A model generated the notes under the pieces. That model did not search any database and was not told where the DNA came from. It saw only the letters and a program-made list of their open reading frames with translations. A program made the position numbers and the translations under genes. From Budorcas taxicolor (taxonomy: Eukaryota > Chordata > Mammalia > Artiodactyla > Bovidae), in assembly GCF_023091745.1 (NCBI RefSeq), contig NC_068925.1, positions 1,550,001-1,614,000 on the forward strand: 64,000 bases of DNA, read 5' to 3'. The stretch's first letter is position 1. The number at the start of each line of letters is the position of its first letter. Shown piece after piece: positions 47,545 to 59,600 of this stretch.

Positions 47545-49172
47545 AGGGTGTGAAGGACCCTTTCGAAGTTCCAGAGGTGAGGTGTGATCAGCCTCGAGAC
47601 GCCTCATCGGAAATGGGCCTCATCTCGCCTGGAGGGGAGAACCTCCTGGATTTTCTCGAGTTGCGGCAGGTCTTCTCGAGTTACGACGGGGACCTCAGGG
47701 ACCCGCTCTGGTGGCCTCAGGAAAGGCCAGTCCCCATGCGAGTTGCTAGGGGACCTCTCGGGATTCCTCTCCCGTCCATGCCGGGGCCTCAGTCCTTGTG
47801 TGGAGTCGGGGCCGGAACCTGAGGATTCCTCTCCAGTGTTGCCATGGATCTTGGGGTGCTTCTGAGTCTCACCAGGGGAGTCAGGCCTCGTCTCGAGTTG
47901 GGGCATGCACGTGCGCTTTCCTCCCGAGCTGCAGCAGTAGTGTCACGCTTCCTGTCACGTGGATCAAGGGATCTGTGGCTTTCCCTCGAGGCTGTCCCTC
48001 GAGGCTTTCCCACGAGGCTTTCCCACAGGGCTGTGCCACGTGCCACCTTGGTGTGAGTCGATCCTCGGCGTGAAAGACGAGCCGGTGAAGGGAAAAGAGG
48101 TTCCTCTGGAATGGACTGAGGCATCTGGGGGACTCTTGGAATGGTGGCACGACCCTGGAGTTCCTCTCGCCGTTCCTGTTGAGAGGGCCTCCTCTTGAGA
48201 TGCGACGGGAATGCCGGGAACTCTTTCCCGACGAAGCAGGGAAAGGATCCCTCATCTCGAGCTACGAGGCGGAAACGGGGCTCCTCTGGATGTGGGCGGG
48301 ACCCTCGTGATTCCTCTCGAGTGGAGACGGGTATGTCGGGGAACTTCTTGATTTGCACCAAGGGTGTGAAGGACCCTTTCGAAGTTCCAGAGGTGAGGTG
48401 TGATCAGCCTGGAGACGCCTCAGCGGAAATGGGCCTCATCTCGCCTGGAGGGGAGAACCTCCTGGATTTTCTCGAGTTGCGGCAGGTCTTCTCGAGTTAC
48501 GACGGGGACCTCAGGGACCCGCTCTGGTGGCCTCAGGAAAGGCCAGTCCCCATGCGAGTTGCTAGGGGACCTCTCGGGATTCCTCTCCCGTCCATGCCGG
48601 GGCCTCAGTCCTTGTGTGGAGTCGGGGCCGGAACCTGAGGATTCCTCTCCAGTGTTGCCATGGATCTTGGGGTGCTTCTGAGTCTCCCCAGGGGAGTCAG
48701 GCCTCGTCTCGAGTGGGGGCATGCACGTGCGCTTTCCTCCCGAGCTGCAGCAGTAGTGTCACGCTTCCTGTCACGTGGATCAAGGGATCTGTGGCTTTCC
48801 CTCGAGGCTGTCCCTCGAGGCTTTCCCACGAGGCTTTCCCACAGGGCTGTGCCACGTGCCACCTTGGTGTGAGTCGATCCTCGGCGTGAAAGACGAACCG
48901 GTGAAGGGAAACGAGGTTCCTCTGGAATGGACTGAGACATCTGGGGGACTCTTGGAATGGTGGCACGACCCTGGAGTTCCTCTCGCCGTTCCTGTTGAGA
49001 GGGCCTCCTCTTGAGATGCGACGGGAACGCCGGGAACTCTTTCCCGACGAAGCAGGGAAAGGATCCCTCATCTCGAGCTACGAGGCGGAAACGGGGCTCC
49101 TCTGGATGTGGGAGGGACCCTCGTGATTCCTCTCGAGTGGAGACCGCTAGGTCGGGGATCTTCTTGATTTGC
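47545..49172. repeat. Second 1,632-bp dimer duplication, copy 2
   Basis: Repeats the preceding dimer, with ggctttccc and gtgtggagtc in place of copy 1's private bases and gagaccgctagg (c at 49,145). After about 49,172 the following monomer differs (ccagtggtgagg, tcagcgg), which ends the match. Confidence 0.75.
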
Positions 49173-51751
49173 CCCAAGGGTGTGAAGGACCCTTTCGAAG
49201 TTCCAGTGGTGAGGTGTGATCAGCCTCGAGACGCCTCAGCGGAAATGGGCCTCATCTCGCCTGGAGGGGAGAACCTCCTGGATTTTCTCGAGTTGCGGCA
49301 GGTCTTCTCGAGTTACGACGGGGACCTCAGGGACCCGCTCTGGTGGCCTCAGGAAAGGCCAGTCCCCATGCGAGTTGCTAGGGGACCTCTCGGGATTCCT
49401 CTCCCGTCCATGCCGGGGCCTCAGTCCTTGTGTGGAGTCGGGGCCGGAACCTGAGGATTCCTCTCCAGTGTTGCCATGGATCTTGGGGTGCTTCTGAGTC
49501 TCCCCAGGGGAGTCAGGCCTCGTCTCGAGTGGGGGCATGCACGTGCGCTTTCCTCCCGAGCTGCAGCAGTAGTGTCACGCTTCCTGTCACGTGGATCAAG
49601 GGATCTGTGGCTTTCCCTCGAGGCTGTCCCTCGAGGCTTTCCCACGAGGCTTTCCCACAGGGCTGTGCCACGTGCCACCTTGGTGTGAGTCGATCCTCGG
49701 CGTGAAAGACGAACCGGTGAAGGGAAACGAGGTTCCTCTGGAATGGACTGAGACATCTGGGGGACTCTTGGAATGGTGGCACGACCCTGGAGTTCCTCTC
49801 GCCGTTCCTGTTGAGAGGGCCTCCTCTTGAGATGCGACGGGAACGCCGGGAACTCTTTCCCGACGAAGCAGGGAAAGGATCCCTCATCTCGAGCTACGAG
49901 GCGGACACGGGGCTCCTCTGGATGTGGGCGGGACCCTCGTGATTCCTCTCGAGTGGAGACGGGTATGTCGGGGAACTTCTTGATTTGCACAGGGGGTGTG
50001 AAGGACCCTTTCGAAGTTCCAGAGGTGAGGTGTGATCAGCCTTGAGACGCCTCAGCGGAAATGGGCCTCATCTCGCCTGGAGCGGAGAACCTCCTGGATT
50101 TTCTCGAGTTGCGGCAGGTCTTCTCGAGTTACGACGGGGACCTCAGGGACCCGCTCTGGTAGACTCAGGAAAGGCCAGTCCCCATGCGAGATGCTAGGAG
50201 ACCTCTCGGGATTCCTCTCCCATCCATGCCGGGGCCTCAGTCCTTGTGTGGAGTCGGGGCCGGAACCTGAGGATTCCTCTCCAGTGTTGCCATGGATCTT
50301 GGGGTGCTTCTGAGTCTCCCCAGGGGAGTCAGGCCTCGTCTCGAGTGGGGGCATGCACGTGCGCTTTCCTCCCGAGCTGCAGCAGTAGTGTAACGCTTCC
50401 TGTCACGTGGATCAAGGGATCTGTGGCTTTCCCTCGAGGCTGTCCCTCGAGGCTTTCCCACGAGGCTTTCCCACAGGGCTGTGCCACGTGCCACCTTGGT
50501 GTCAGTCGATCCTCGGCGTGAAAGACGAACCGGTGAAGGGAAACGAGGTTCCTCTGGAATGGACTGAGACATCTGGGGGACTCTTGGAATGGTGGCACGA
50601 CCCTGGAGTTCCTCTCACCGTTCCTGTTGAGAGGGCCTACTCTTGAGATGCGACGGGAACGCCGGGAACTCTTTCCCGACGAAGCAGGGAAAGGATCCCT
50701 CATCTCGAGCTACGAGGCGGACACGGGACTCCTCTGGATGTGGGCGGGACCCTCGTGATTCCTCTCGAGTGGAGAAGGTTATGTCGGGGAACTTCTTGAT
50801 TTGCACCAAGGGTGTGAAGGACCCTTTCGAAGTTCCAGAGGTGAGGTGTGATCAGCCTCGAGACGCCTCATCAGAAATGGGCCTCATCTCGCCTGGAGGG
50901 GAGAACCTCCTGGATTTTCTCGAGTTGCGGCAGGTCTTCTCGAGTTACGACGGGGACCTCAGGGACCCGCTCTGGTGGCCTCAGGAAAGGCCAGTCCCCA
51001 TGCGAGTTGCTAGGGGACCTCTCGGGATTCCTCTCCCGTCCATGCCGGGGCCTCAGTCCTTGTGTGGAGTCGGGGCCGGAACCTGAGGATTCCTCTCCAG
51101 TGTTGCCATGGATCTTGGGGTGCTTCTGAGTCTCCCCAGGGGAGTCAGGCCTCGTCTCGAGTTGGGGCATGCACGTGCGCTTTCCTCCCGAGCTGCAGCA
51201 GTAGTGTCACGCTTCCTGTCACGTGGTTCAAGGGATCTGTGGCTTTCCCTCCAGGCTGTCCCTCGAGGCTTTCCCACGAGGCTTTCCCACAGGGCTGTGC
51301 CACGTGCCACCTTGGTGTGAGTCGATCCTCGGCGTGAAAGACGAGCCGGTGAAGGGAAAAGAGGTTCCTCTGGAATGGACTGAGACATCTGGGGGACTCT
51401 TGGAATGGTGGCACGACCCTGGAGTTCCTCTCGCCGTTCCTGTTGAGAGGGCCTCCTCTTGAGATGCGACGGGAACGCCGGGAACTCTTTCCCGACGAAG
51501 CAGGGAAAGGATCCCTCATCTCGAGCTACGAGGCGGAAACGGGGCTCCTCTGGATGTGGGCGGGACCCTCGTGATTCCTCTCGAGTGGAGACGGGTATGT
51601 CGGGGAACTTCTTGATTTGCACCAAGGGTGTGAAGGACCCTTTCGAAGTTCCAGAGGTGAGGTGTGATCAGCCTGGAGACGCCTCAGCGGAAATGGGCCT
51701 CATCTCGCCTGGAGGGGAGAACCTCCTGGATTTTCTCGAGTTGCGGCAGGT
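49173..51751. repeat. Satellite monomers 61b-64a, H-type with one B-like unit
   Basis: Starts: 49827, 50643, 51459. The 49827 unit joins gcggacacgg, ccttgagacg, gcggagaacc and tggtagactc to cctcagtcc and an H-type second half, with private cacagggggtg, gcgagatgc, gtgtaacgc and gtgtcagtcg. The 50643 unit follows gggcctactc and carries gacacgggactcc, gaaggttatg and tcatcagaaatg. It ends with gagttggggc, acgtggttcaag and ccctccaggc. The 51459 unit begins as ordinary H-type (cctggagacg). Confidence 0.8.
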
Positions 51752-54186
51752 CTTCTCGAGTTACGACGGGGACCTCAGGGACCCGCTCTGGTGGCCTCAG
51801 GAAAGGCCAGTCCCCATGCGAGTTGCTAGGGGACCTCTCGGGATTCCTCTCCCGTCCATGCCGGGGCCTCAGTCCTTGTGTGGAGTCGGGGCCGGAACCT
51901 GAGGATTCCTCTCCAGTGTTGCCATGGATCTTGGGGTGCTTCTGAGTCTCCCCAGGGGAGTCAGGCCTCGTCTCGAGTGGGGGCATGCACGTGCGCTTTC
52001 CTCCCGAGCTGCAGCAGTAGTGTCACGCTTCCTGTCACGTGGATCAAGGGATCTGTGGCTTTCCCTCGAGGCTGTCCCTCGAGGCTTTCCCACGAGGCTT
52101 TCCCACAGGGCTGTGCCACGTGCCACCTTGGTGTGAGTCGATCCTCGGCGTGAAAGACGAACCGGTGAAGGGAAACGAGGTTCCTCTGGAATGGACTGAG
52201 ACATCTGGGGGACTCTTGGAATGGTGGCACGACCCTGGAGTTCCTCTCACCGTTCCTGTTGAGAGGGCCTCCTCTTGAGATGCGACGGGAACGCCGGGAA
52301 CTCTTTCCCGACGAAGCAGGGAAAGGATCCCTCATCTCGAGCTATGAGGCGGAAACGGGGCTCCTCTGGATGTGGGCGGGACCCTCGTGATTCCTCTCGA
52401 ATGGAGACGGGTATGTCGGGGAACTTCTTGATTTGCAACAAGGGTGTGAAGGACCCTTTCGAAGTTCCAGAGGTGAGGTGTGATCAGCCTGGAGACGCCT
52501 CAGCGGAAATGGGCCTCATCTCGCCTGGAGGGGAGAACCTCCTGGATTTTCTCGAGTTGCGGCAGGTCTTCTCGAGTTACGACGGGGACCTCAGGGACCC
52601 GCTCTGGTGGCCTCAGGAAAGGCCAGTCCCCATGCGAGTTGCTAGGGGACCTCTCGGGATTCCTCTCCCGTCCATGCCGGGGCCTCAGTCCTTGTGTGGA
52701 GTCGGGGCCGGAACCTGAGGATTCCTCTCCAGTGTTGCCATGGATCTTGGGGAGCTTCTGAGTCTCACCAGGGGAGTCAGGCCTCGTCTCGAGTTGGGGC
52801 ATGCACGTGCGCTTTCCTCCCGAGTTTCAGCAGTAGTGTCACGCTTCCTGTCACGTGGTTCAAGGGATCTGTGGCTTTCCCTCGAGGCTTTCCCACGAGG
52901 CTTTCCCACAGGGCTGTGCCACGTGCCACCTTGGTGTGAGTCGATCCTCGGCGTGAAAGACGAGCCGGTGAAGGGAAAAGAGGTTCCTCTGGAATGGACT
53001 GAGGCATCTGGGGGACTCTTGGAATGGTGGCACGACCCTGGAGTTCCTCTCGCCGTTCCTGTTGAGAGGGCCTCCTCTTGAGATGCGACGGGAATGCCGG
53101 GAACTCTTTCCCGACGAAGCAGGGAAACGATCCCTCATCTCGAGCTACGAGGCGGAAACGGGGCTCCTCTGAATATGGGCGGGACCCTCGTGATTCCTCT
53201 CGAGTGGAGACGGGTATGTCGGGGAACTTCTTGATTTGCACCAAGGGTGTGAAGGACCCTTTCGAAGTTCCAGAGGTGAGGTTTGATCAGCCTCGAGACG
53301 CCTCAGCGGAAATGGGCCTCATCTCGCCTGGAGGGGAGAACCTCCTGGATTTTCTCGAGTTGCGGCAGGTCTTCTCGAGTTACGATGGGGACCTCAGGGA
53401 CCCGCTCTGGTGGCCTCAGGAAAGGCCAGTCCCCATGCGAGTTGCTAGGGGACCTCTCGGGATTCCTCTCCCGTACATGCCGGGGCCTCAGTCCTTGTGT
53501 GGAGTCGGGGCCGGAACCTGAGGATTCCTCTCCAGTGTTGCCATGGATCTTGGGGTGCTTCTGAGTCTCCCCAGGGGAGTCAGGCCTCGTCCCGAGTGGG
53601 CGCATGCACGTGCGCTTTCCTCCCGAGCTGCAGCAGTAGTGTCACGCTTCCTGTCACGTGGATCAAGGGATCTGTGGCTTTCCCTCGAGGCTGTCCCTCG
53701 AGGCTTTCCCACGTGGCTTTCCCACAGGGCTGTGCCACGTGCCACCTTGGTGTGAGTCGATCCTCGGCGTGAAAGACGAACCGGTGAAGGGAAACGAGGT
53801 TCCTCTGGAATGGACTGAGACATCTGGGGGACTCTTGGAATGGTGGCACGACCCTGGAGTTCCTCTCGCCGTTCCTGTTGAGAGGGCCTCCTCTTGAGAT
53901 GCGACGGGAACGCCGGGAACTCTTTCCCGACGAAGCAGGGAAAGGATCCCTCATCTCGAGCTACGAGGCGGAAACGGGGCTCCTCTGGATGTGGGCGGGA
54001 CCCTCGTGATTCCTCTCGAGTGGAGACGGGTATGTCGGGGAACTTCTTGATTTGCACCAAGGGTGTGAAGGACCCTTTCGAAGTTCCAGAGGTGAGGTGT
54101 GATCAGCCTCGAGACGCCTCAGCGGAAATGGGCCTCATCTCGCCTGGAGGGGAGAACCTCCTGGAATTTCTCGAGTTGCGGCAGGC
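51752..54186. repeat. 2,435-bp three-monomer tandem duplication, copy 1
   Basis: Covers the end of the 51459 monomer, the 803-bp unit at 52275, the unit at 53078 and the start of 53894. Distinctive bases, all repeated 2,435 bp later, are ctctcaccg, gctatgagg, ctcgaatgg, gcaacaagg, ttggggagct, cgagtttcagc, the 13-bp deletion, ggaaacgatcc, gaggtttgatc, cgtacatgcc, ctcgtcccgag and cccacgtggc. The start lies between 51,752 and 51,884. Private to copy 1 are gagtctcaccagg near 52,774, ctctgaatatg near 53,170 and tacgatggg near 53,386, so only about three differences separate the copies. Confidence 0.88.
52879..52917. repeat. 13-bp minisatellite reduced to three units (monomer start 52275)
   Basis: Units present are ccctcgaggcttt, cccacgaggcttt and cccacagggctgt. 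The ctgt-ending first unit has been lost, most simply by fusion with unit 2, shortening the monomer to 803 bp. The same form is at 55,314-55,352 in the duplicate. Confidence 0.9.
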
Positions 54187-56621
54187 CTTCTCGAGTTACG
54201 ACGGGGACCTCAGGGACCCGCTCTGGTGGCCTCAGGAAAGGCCAGTCCCCATGCGAGTTGCTAGGGGACCTCTCGGGATTCCTCTCCCGTCCATGCCGGG
54301 GCCTCAGTCCTTGTGTGGAGTCGGGGCCGGAACCTGAGGATTCCTCTCCAGTGTTGCCATGGATCTTGGGGTGCTTCTGAGTCTCCCCAGGGGAGTCAGG
54401 CCTCGTCTCGAGTGGGGGCATGCACGTGCGCTTTCCTCCCGAGCTGCAGCAGTAGTGTCACGCTTCCTGTCACGTGGATCAAGGGATCTGTGGCTTTCCC
54501 TCGAGGCTGTCCCTCGAGGCTTTCCCACGAGGCTTTCCCACAGGGCTGTGCCACGTGCCACCTTGGTGTGAGTCGATCCTCGGCGTGAAAGACGAACCGG
54601 TGAAGGGAAACGAGGTTCCTCTGGAATGGACTGAGACATCTGGGGGACTCTTGGAATGGTGGCACGACCCTGGAGTTCCTCTCACCGTTCCTGTTGAGAG
54701 GGCCTCCTCTTGAGATGCGACGGGAACGCCGGGAACTCTTTCCCGACGAAGCAGGGAAAGGATCCCTCATCTCGAGCTATGAGGCGGAAACGGGGCTCCT
54801 CTGGATGTGGGCGGGACCCTCGTGATTCCTCTCGAATGGAGACGGGTATGTCGGGGAACTTCTTGATTTGCAACAAGGGTGTGAAGGACCCTTTCGAAGT
54901 TCCAGAGGTGAGGTGTGATCAGCCTGGAGACGCCTCAGCGGAAATGGGCCTCATCTCGCCTGGAGGGGAGAACCTCCTGGATTTTCTCGAGTTGCGGCAG
55001 GTCTTCTCGAGTTACGACGGGGACCTCAGGGACCCGCTCTGGTGGCCTCAGGAAAGGCCAGTCCCCATGCGAGTTGCTAGGGGACCTCTCGGGATTCCTC
55101 TCCCGTCCATGCCGGGGCCTCAGTCCTTGTGTGGAGTCGGGGCCGGAACCTGAGGATTCCTCTCCAGTGTTGCCATGGATCTTGGGGAGCTTCTGAGTCT
55201 CCCCAGGGGAGTCAGGCCTCGTCTCGAGTTGGGGCATGCACGTGCGCTTTCCTCCCGAGTTTCAGCAGTAGTGTCACGCTTCCTGTCACGTGGTTCAAGG
55301 GATCTGTGGCTTTCCCTCGAGGCTTTCCCACGAGGCTTTCCCACAGGGCTGTGCCACGTGCCACCTTGGTGTGAGTCGATCCTCGGCGTGAAAGACGAGC
55401 CGGTGAAGGGAAAAGAGGTTCCTCTGGAATGGACTGAGGCATCTGGGGGACTCTTGGAATGGTGGCACGACCCTGGAGTTCCTCTCGCCGTTCCTGTTGA
55501 GAGGGCCTCCTCTTGAGATGCGACGGGAATGCCGGGAACTCTTTCCCGACGAAGCAGGGAAACGATCCCTCATCTCGAGCTACGAGGCGGAAACGGGGCT
55601 CCTCTGGATATGGGCGGGACCCTCGTGATTCCTCTCGAGTGGAGACGGGTATGTCGGGGAACTTCTTGATTTGCACCAAGGGTGTGAAGGACCCTTTCGA
55701 AGTTCCAGAGGTGAGGTTTGATCAGCCTCGAGACGCCTCAGCGGAAATGGGCCTCATCTCGCCTGGAGGGGAGAACCTCCTGGATTTTCTCGAGTTGCGG
55801 CAGGTCTTCTCGAGTTACGACGGGGACCTCAGGGACCCGCTCTGGTGGCCTCAGGAAAGGCCAGTCCCCATGCGAGTTGCTAGGGGACCTCTCGGGATTC
55901 CTCTCCCGTACATGCCGGGGCCTCAGTCCTTGTGTGGAGTCGGGGCCGGAACCTGAGGATTCCTCTCCAGTGTTGCCATGGATCTTGGGGTGCTTCTGAG
56001 TCTCCCCAGGGGAGTCAGGCCTCGTCCCGAGTGGGCGCATGCACGTGCGCTTTCCTCCCGAGCTGCAGCAGTAGTGTCACGCTTCCTGTCACGTGGATCA
56101 AGGGATCTGTGGCTTTCCCTCGAGGCTGTCCCTCGAGGCTTTCCCACGTGGCTTTCCCACAGGGCTGTGCCACGTGCCACCTTGGTGTGAGTCGATCCTC
56201 GGCGTGAAAGACGAACCGGTGAAGGGAAACGAGGTTCCTCTGGAATGGACTGAGACATCTGGGGGACTCTTGGAATGGTGGCACGACCCTGGAGTTCCTC
56301 TCGCCGTTCCTGTTGAGAGGGCCTCCTCTTGAGATGCGACGGGAACGCCGGGAACTCTTTCCCGACGAAGCAGGGAAAGGATCCCTCATCTCGAGCTACG
56401 AGGCGGAAACGGGGCTCCTCTGGATGTGGGCGGGACCCTCGTGATTCCTCTCGAGTGGAGACGGGTATGTCGGGGAACTTCTTGATTTGCACCAAGGGTG
56501 TGAAGGACCCTTTCGAAGTTCCAGAGGTGAGGTGTGATCAGCCTCGAGACGCCTCAGCGGAAATGGGCCTCATCTCGCCTGGAGGGGAGAACCTCCTGGA
56601 ATTTCTCGAGTTGCGGCAGGC
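54187..56621. repeat. 2,435-bp three-monomer tandem duplication, copy 2
   Basis: Copy 2 runs through the monomers starting 54710 (803 bp) and 55513 into 56329. The junction with copy 1 falls between 54,187 and 54,319. The match ends between 56,621 and 56,754, since 56,755 is t (ggattcgggg) where 54,320 is g. The shared pair ctggaatttctc and gcaggccttc occurs only at about 54,164-54,186 and 56,599-56,621, as expected if it marks the joined ends. Confidence 0.88.
55314..55352. repeat. 13-bp minisatellite reduced to three units (monomer start 54710)
   Basis: Duplicate of the shortened array at 52,879-52,917, 2,435 bp downstream, with the same three units. It descends from one deletion that was then copied. 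Confidence 0.9.
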
Positions 56622-59600
56622 CTTCTCGAGTTACGACGGGGACCTCAGGGACCCGCTCTGGTGGCCTCAGGAAAGGCCAGTCCCCATGCGAGTTGCTAGG
56701 GGACCTCTCGGGATTCCTCTCCCGTCCATGCCGGGGCCTCAGTCCTTGTGTGGATTCGGGGCCGGAACCTGAGGATTCCTCTCCAGTGTTGCCATGGATC
56801 TTGGGGTGCTTCTGAGTCTCCCCAGGGGAGTCAGGCCTCGTCTCGAGTGGGGGCATGCACGTGCGCTTTCCTCCCGAGCTGCAGCAGTAGTGTCACGCTT
56901 CCTGTCACGTGGATCAAGGGATCTGTGGCTTTCCCTCGAGGCTGTCCCTCGAGGCTTTCCCACGTGGCTTTCCCACAGGGCTGTGCCACGTGCCACCTTG
57001 GTGTGAGTCGATCCTCGGCGTGAAAGACGAACCGGTGAAGGGAAACGAGGTTCCTCTGGAATGGACTGAGACATCTGGGGGACTCTTGGAATGGTGGCAC
57101 GACCCTGGAGTTCCTCTCGCCGTTCCTGTTGAGAGGGCCTCCTCTTGAGATGCGACGGGAACGCCGGGAAATCTTTCCCGACGAAGCAGGGAAAGGATCC
57201 CTCATCTCGAGCTACGAGGCGGAAACGGGGCTGCTCTGGATGTGGGAGGGACCCTCGTGATTCCTCTCGAGTGGAGACGGCTAGGTCGGGGATCTTCTTG
57301 ATTTGCACCGAGGGTGTGAAGGACCCTTTCGAAGTTCCAGAGGTGAGGTTTGATCAGCCTCGAGACGCCTCAGCGGAAATGGGCCTCATCTCGCCTGGAG
57401 GGGAGAACCTCCTGGATTTTCTCGAGTTGCGGCAGGTCTTCTCGAGTTACGACGGGGACCTCAGGGACCCGCTCTGGTGGCCTCAGGAAAGGCCAGTCCC
57501 CATGCGAGTTGCTAGGGGACCTCTCGGGATTCCTCTCCCGTCCATGCCGGCGCCTCAGTCCTTGTGTGGAGTCGGGGCCGGAACCTGAGGATTCCTCTCC
57601 AGTGTTGCCATGGATCTTGGGGTGCTTCTGAGTCTCCCCAGGGGAGTCAGGCCTCGTCTCGAGTGGGGGCATGCACGTGCGCTTTCCTCCCGAGCTGCAG
57701 CAGTAGTGTCACGCTTCCTGTCACGTGGATCAAGGGATCTGTGGCTTTCCCTCGAGGCTGTCCCTCGAGGCTTTCCCACGTGGCTTTCCCACAGGGCTGT
57801 GCCACGTGCCACCTTGGTGTGAGTCGATCCTCGGCGTGAAAGACGAACCGGTGAAGGGAAACGAGGTTCCTCTGGAATGGACTGAGACATCTGGGGGACT
57901 CTTGGAATGGTGGCACGACCCTGGAGTTCCTCTCGCCGTTCCTGTTGAGAGGGCCTCCTCTTGAGATGCGACGGGAACGCCGGGAACTCTTTCCCGACGA
58001 AGCAGGGAAAGGATCCCTCATCTCGAGCTACGAGGCGGAAACGGGGCTCCTCTGGATGTGGGCGGGACCCTCGTGATTCCTCTCGAGTGGAGACGGGTAT
58101 GTCGGGGAACTTCTTGATTTGCACCAAGGGTGTGAAGGACCCTTTCGAAGTTCCAGAGGTGAGGTGTGATCAGCCTGGAGACGCCTCAGCGGAAATGGGC
58201 CTCATCTCGCCTGGAGGGGAGAACCTCCTGGATTTTCTCGAGTTGCGGCAGGTCTTCTCGAGTTACGACGGGGACCTCAGGGACCCGCTCTGGTGGCCTC
58301 AGGAAAGGCCAGTCCCCATGCGAGTTGCTAGGGGACCTCTCGGGATTCCTCTCCCGTCCATGCCGGGGCCTCAGTCCTTGTGTGGATTCGGGGCCGGAAC
58401 CTGAGGATTCCTCTCCAGTGTTGCCATGGATCTTGGGGTGCTTCTGAGTCTCCCCAGGGGAGTCAGGCCTCGTCTCGAGTGGGGTCATGCACGTGTGCTT
58501 TCCTCCCGAGCTGCAGCAGTAGTGTCACGCTTCCTGTCACGTGGATCAAGGGATCTGTGGCTTTCCCTCGAGGCTGTCCCTCGAGGCTTTCCCACGAGGC
58601 TTTCCCACAGGGCTGTGCCACGTGCCACCTTGGTGTGAGTCGATCCTCGGCGTGAAAGACGAGCCGGTGAAGGAAAAAGAGGTTCCTCTGGAATGGACTG
58701 AGGCATCTGGGGGACTCTTGGAATGGTGGCACGACCCTGGAGTTCCTCTCGCCGTTCCTGTTGAGAGGGACTCCTCTTGAGATGCGACGGGAATGCCGGG
58801 AACTCTTTCCCGACGAAGCAGGGAAAGGATCCCTCATCTCTAGCTACGAGGCGGAAACGGGGCTCCTCTGGATGTGGGCGGGACCCTCGTGATTCCTCTC
58901 GAGTGGAGAAGGGTATGTCGGGGAACTTCTTGATTTGCACCAAGGGTGTGAAGGACCCTTTCGAAGTTCCAGAGGTGAGGTGTGATCAGCCTGGAGACGC
59001 CTCAGCGGAAATGGGCCTCATCTCGCCTGGAGGGGAGAACCTCCTGGATTTTCTCGAGTTGCGGCAGGTCTTCTCGAGTTACGACGGGGACCTCAGGGAC
59101 CCGCTCTGGTGCCCTCAGGAAAGGCCAGTCCCCATGCGAGTTGCTAGGGGACCTCTCGGGATTCCTCTCCCGTCCATGCCGGGGCCTCAGTCCTTGTGTG
59201 GAGTCGGGGCCGGAACCTGAGGATTCCTCTCCAGTGTTGCCATGGATCTTGGGGTGCTTCTGAGTCTCCCCAGGGGAGTCAGGCCTCGTCTCGAGTGGGG
59301 GCATGCACGTGCGCTTTCCTCCCGAGCTGCAGCAGTAGTGTCACGCTTCCTGTCACGTGGATCAAGGGATCTGTGGCTTTCCCTCGAGGCTGTCCCTCGA
59401 GGCTTTCCCACGAGGCTTTCCCACAGGGCTGTGCCACGTGCCACCTTGGTGTGAGTCGATCCTCGGCGTGAAAGACGAACCGTTGAAGGGAAACGAGGTT
59501 CCTCTGGAATGGACTGAGACATCTGGGGGACTCTTGGAATGGTGGCACGACCCTGGATTTCCTCTCGCCGTTCCTGTTGAGAGGGCCTCCTCTTGAGATG

